A stretch of DNA of 64,000 bases from Geomonas subterranea (GTDB taxonomy: Bacteria > Desulfobacterota > Desulfuromonadia > Geobacterales > Geobacteraceae), in assembly GCF_019063845.1 (NCBI RefSeq), contig NZ_CP077683.1:2294001-2358000 (forward strand). Direction: 5' to 3'. The notes below the pieces were generated by a model. The model worked only from the letters and a program-made list of their open reading frames with translations, ran no database searches and was not told the DNA's origin. The translations under genes were made by a program, and so were the position numbers. This document shows positions 61,834-64,000 of this stretch, piece by piece. Position 1 is the first letter of the stretch, and each line of letters starts with the position of its first letter.

Positions 61834-62436
61834 ATGGGGATGCCGGGTTTCGTTGCGGACGACATAACAGGCGTCATCCTGGTGGGTGGTAAAAGCCGCC
61901 GCATGGGACGGGACAAGGCTTTCCTGGACCTGCAGGGAAGGCCCCTCTTCGAGCGGGTGCTCGACCTGTTCCGGGAGTGCTTTCCCAAGGTGCTGCTGGT
62001 CGGCGACCGGCGCGAGCGCTTCGACAGCTATGCCCTCAGCGTTCTCCCCGACCTGATCCCCGGCAGTTCGCTGGGCGGAGTCTACACCGGCCTGGCTGGT
62101 GCCGAAAGCGAATGGATCTTCGTATCTTCATGCGACCTCCCCTTCCCGAGCAAGGTGATCCTGCAGCACCTGTGCTCCCTCCGGGAAGGTTTCGACGCGG
62201 TGGTGCCGAAGACCGGGCAGGGATATGAGCCCCTCTTCGCGCTCTACTCCCGGCGCTGCCTTGAACCGATCCGGGAACTCCTGGAGGGGGGCGAATGCTG
62301 CGCCTACGCCTGGTACCCGAAGGCGAGGGTCAGGGAGGTGGGGCCCGAGGAAATCTCTCACCTCGACCCTGGGGGGATCGCCTTTTTGAATCTCAACACA
62401 CCTGAAGACGTTATAAATACGGGAGGAATCATATGA
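61834..62436 (+). CDS. mobA: molybdenum cofactor guanylyltransferase
   Basis: 200 residues from ATG 61834 (MGMPGFVADD, CGGAGTAC upstream). Nucleotidyltransferase signature VILVGGKSRRMGRDKAFLDLQG, metal-binding CDLPFP, and the FLNLNTPED end. Attaches GMP to molybdopterin to form the guanine dinucleotide cofactor used by formate dehydrogenase, nitrate reductase and similar enzymes. Overlaps mobB by four bases. Confidence 0.95.
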   Translation: MGMPGFVADDITGVILVGGKSRRMGRDKAFLDLQGRPLFERVLDLFRECFPKVLLVGDRRERFDSYALSVLPDLIPGSSLGGVYTGLAGAESEWIFVSSCDLPFPSKVILQHLCSLREGFDAVVPKTGQGYEPLFALYSRRCLEPIRELLEGGECCAYAWYPKARVREVGPEEISHLDPGGIAFLNLNTPEDVINTGGII

Positions 62437-62936
62437 CGGTAAAGGCGGTATCTTTTGTGGCGAAATCGGGCACCGGCAAGACGACGCTGCTGGAGAAGGT
62501 GATCGTCCACCTCAAAGAGCGCGGCTACAAGGTGGGGGTCATAAAGCATGACGCGCACCGTTTCGACATCGACCATCCCGGCAAGGACAGCCACCGGCTC
62601 ACGGCGGCCGGCGCCGACACCATGCTGATCTCCTCGCCGGAAAAGCTCGCCATCGTCAAGAAGCACACCCAGTCTCCCCCGATCGAGGAGCTGATCGGGA
62701 CGTACTTCGGCGACATGGACATCGTCGTCACCGAAGGGTTCAAGAAAAGCGGGATGCCCAAGATCGAGGTGAACCGGCAGGAGAGGAGCACCTCCTTGCT
62801 CTGCCGCGGCGAGAACTACGATCCCACCCTGGTTGCGGTGGCCAGCGACGGCGAGCTCGACCTCGACGTCCCGGTGCTGGACCTGAACGATCCCTGCGCC
62901 GTCGCGGACTTCATCGAGGAAACCTTTCTCCAGTAA
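62433..62936 (+). CDS. mobB: molybdopterin-guanine dinucleotide biosynthesis adaptor MobB
   Basis: 167 residues. P-loop GKSGTGKTT-type: AKSGTGKTTLLEKV, then VIKHDAHRFDIDHPGKDSHRLTAAGA (the MobB signature), and VTEGFKKSGMPKIEV. A GTPase that aids MobA. Terminator directly after. Confidence 0.96.
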   Translation: MTVKAVSFVAKSGTGKTTLLEKVIVHLKERGYKVGVIKHDAHRFDIDHPGKDSHRLTAAGADTMLISSPEKLAIVKKHTQSPPIEELIGTYFGDMDIVVTEGFKKSGMPKIEVNRQERSTSLLCRGENYDPTLVAVASDGELDLDVPVLDLNDPCAVADFIEETFLQ

Positions 62937-62958
62937 GCACCGTCGCCGAGCACACAAA

Positions 62959-62989
62959 AAAGGCCCCGCCGGTTTCCGACGGGGCCTTT
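62959..62989 (+). terminator. intrinsic terminator after mobB
   Basis: AAAGGCCCCG pairs with CGGGGCCTTT around an 11-nt loop. Confidence 0.75.
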
Positions 62990-63039
62990 ACACTTCCGGC
63001 TTACCGCGCGTTTATATGAATCCCGCTAGTGCCAATGCA

Positions 63040-63074
63040 AAAACCCCGGCAGCCGCTCAGGCTACCGGGGTTTT
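63040..63074 (-). terminator. intrinsic terminator after tRNA-Gly
   Basis: AAAACCCCGG-AGCC stem with GGCT-CCGGGGTTTT. Read leftward it ends in TTTTT, 14 bp downstream of the tRNA 3' end. Confidence 0.8.
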
Positions 63075-63087
63075 GTTAATTAATTGG

Positions 63088-63159
<72 letters not shown>

Positions 63160-63290
63160 TCAACAGAGATCCTGTTTATAGCAAAACAGCCCTTCCCCGT
63201 CAACCTCTTTTTTTAATGACATGAAAAATTTTGCTCCTTCAATGCACCGAATGTCGTATCATATCGCGCACCATCGGCTATACTCCTCAC

Positions 63291-63917
63291 ATGAGAAAAG
63301 ATGACAGGATACGCGGGATGATCGCCACCGAAGCTGCCCGGCTCATGTACGAGGACGGGGTCCGGGAGTACCGTGACGCGAAACGAAAGGCGGCCAAGCG
63401 GTTCGGCCCGGAGAAGGCACTCTCCCTGGGCTCCCACCTCCCGACCAACGCGGAGATCCACGAGGAACTCGCCCGCCTGATCGGGTCCCGGGAAGAGGAG
63501 GTCCTTCCTCAACGACTGCTGGGGCTGCGGGTAAGGGCCCTGTCGTACCTCGAACTGTTCGAGGAATTCTCCCCCTACCTGGTGGGGTCTGTCCTCTCCG
63601 GCGCGGTCACCGGGCGCAGCGACATCGACATCCATCTCTTCTCCGATTCCGTGGAAGCGGTGGAGAACCTTCTGCGGGAACGGGGTATCGAATTCGAGAC
63701 AGAAACGGTTCCCATCAGGAAAGGGGGCGTGATCAAGGATTACACGCACATCTATCTGGAGGAGCAGGGTATCGAGATCGAATGCTCGGTGTACCCCGAG
63801 GACGAGCGGCGTAACCGCACCATAAGCAGCATCACCGGCAGGCCGATGGAGCGGGCCGGGGCCGCACAATTAAGAAAGCTAATTTCAGCAACTGCCGCCA
63901 CAGCCAACCACGACTAA
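63291..63917 (+). CDS. nucleotidyltransferase-fold protein
   Basis: 208 residues from ATG 63291 (MRKDDRIRGM). The N-terminal half is helical and charged. The core LVGSVLSGAVTGRSDIDIHLF is a pol-beta-type nucleotidyltransferase G-S-x12-D-x-D motif, followed by VIKDYTHIYL and IEIECSVYP with the third acidic residue. It may transfer NMP to a protein or small molecule. No toxin-antitoxin partner is visible within the window. Confidence 0.65.
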   Translation: MRKDDRIRGMIATEAARLMYEDGVREYRDAKRKAAKRFGPEKALSLGSHLPTNAEIHEELARLIGSREEEVLPQRLLGLRVRALSYLELFEEFSPYLVGSVLSGAVTGRSDIDIHLFSDSVEAVENLLRERGIEFETETVPIRKGGVIKDYTHIYLEEQGIEIECSVYPEDERRNRTISSITGRPMERAGAAQLRKLISATAATANHD

Positions 63918-64000
63918 GGCCCCTGTGGCACAGGGGTCAAACGCCGGATGTGGGGCGTTCCAGCCGGCTTCGACCAGGCGCGCCGCCCAACACGGCAAAT
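63918..64000. other. window end, no gene seen
   Basis: A short hairpin CCCCTGT/ACAGGGG at about 63922-63938 with no T-run. Confidence 0.4.

Overview
The window is from a high-G+C deltaproteobacterium of the Geobacter/Citrifermentans/Geomonas group (Desulfuromonadales). I infer this from gene content: c-type haem proteins, hemerythrins, a haem-sensing hybrid kinase, a likely selenoprotein, an HcpR-type operator, a Fur-controlled DUF3793/DUF2325 pair, and the proteome style as a whole. No 16S rRNA gene is present, so the genus is not proved.

Bases 1 to about 10,463 are an integrated element in the 3' end of the tmRNA gene (ssrA). It has a tyrosine integrase beside ssrA, a P4-type primase-helicase with a consensus promoter, and no phage structural genes. 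Its cargo is a MazG-like pyrophosphohydrolase overlapping a reader-plus-HNH nuclease, a GIY-YIG protein, an AT-rich phospholipase-D-like protein, a lipoprotein, and a gene cut by the left edge. A non-coding element of about 92 bp occurs twice. The far end of the island lies outside the window.

Bases 10,463 to 34,900 are mostly core genome: ssrA and smpB; a Cache sensor and a haem-binding hybrid histidine kinase; an amidohydrolase and panBCD; a GAF/chemotaxis transducer; phosphofructokinase; a peroxiredoxin-like protein whose in-frame TGA sits in a U-x-x-C motif; a three-gene hemerythrin operon behind an HcpR-like site; hom; and nusB with the riboflavin genes ribH, ribBA, ribE and ribD. The ribD/ribE junction is present three times as a 292-bp tandem repeat, and ribD carries an apparent one-base frameshift. 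nrdR, dCMP deaminase, an MFS transporter and a bacteriohemerythrin follow.

Bases 34,917 to 45,310 hold a respiratory module (porin, periplasmic flavoprotein reductase, tetrahaem cytochrome) with a sigma-54 promoter and a divergent XylR-type activator. Next come tex, a zinc-ribbon protein, a PAP2 phosphatase, and the Fur-controlled DUF3793/DUF2325 genes.

Bases 45,467 to 61,476 are one leftward type VI secretion operon in the order tssJ-K-L-M-A-B-C-hcp-tssE-F-G-vgrG. It has no clpV (tssH). Past vgrG the adaptor and cargo genes are broken. The window ends with mobA-mobB, tRNA-Gly(GCC) and a nucleotidyltransferase-like gene. Several families of intergenic inverted repeats are scattered through the core region.
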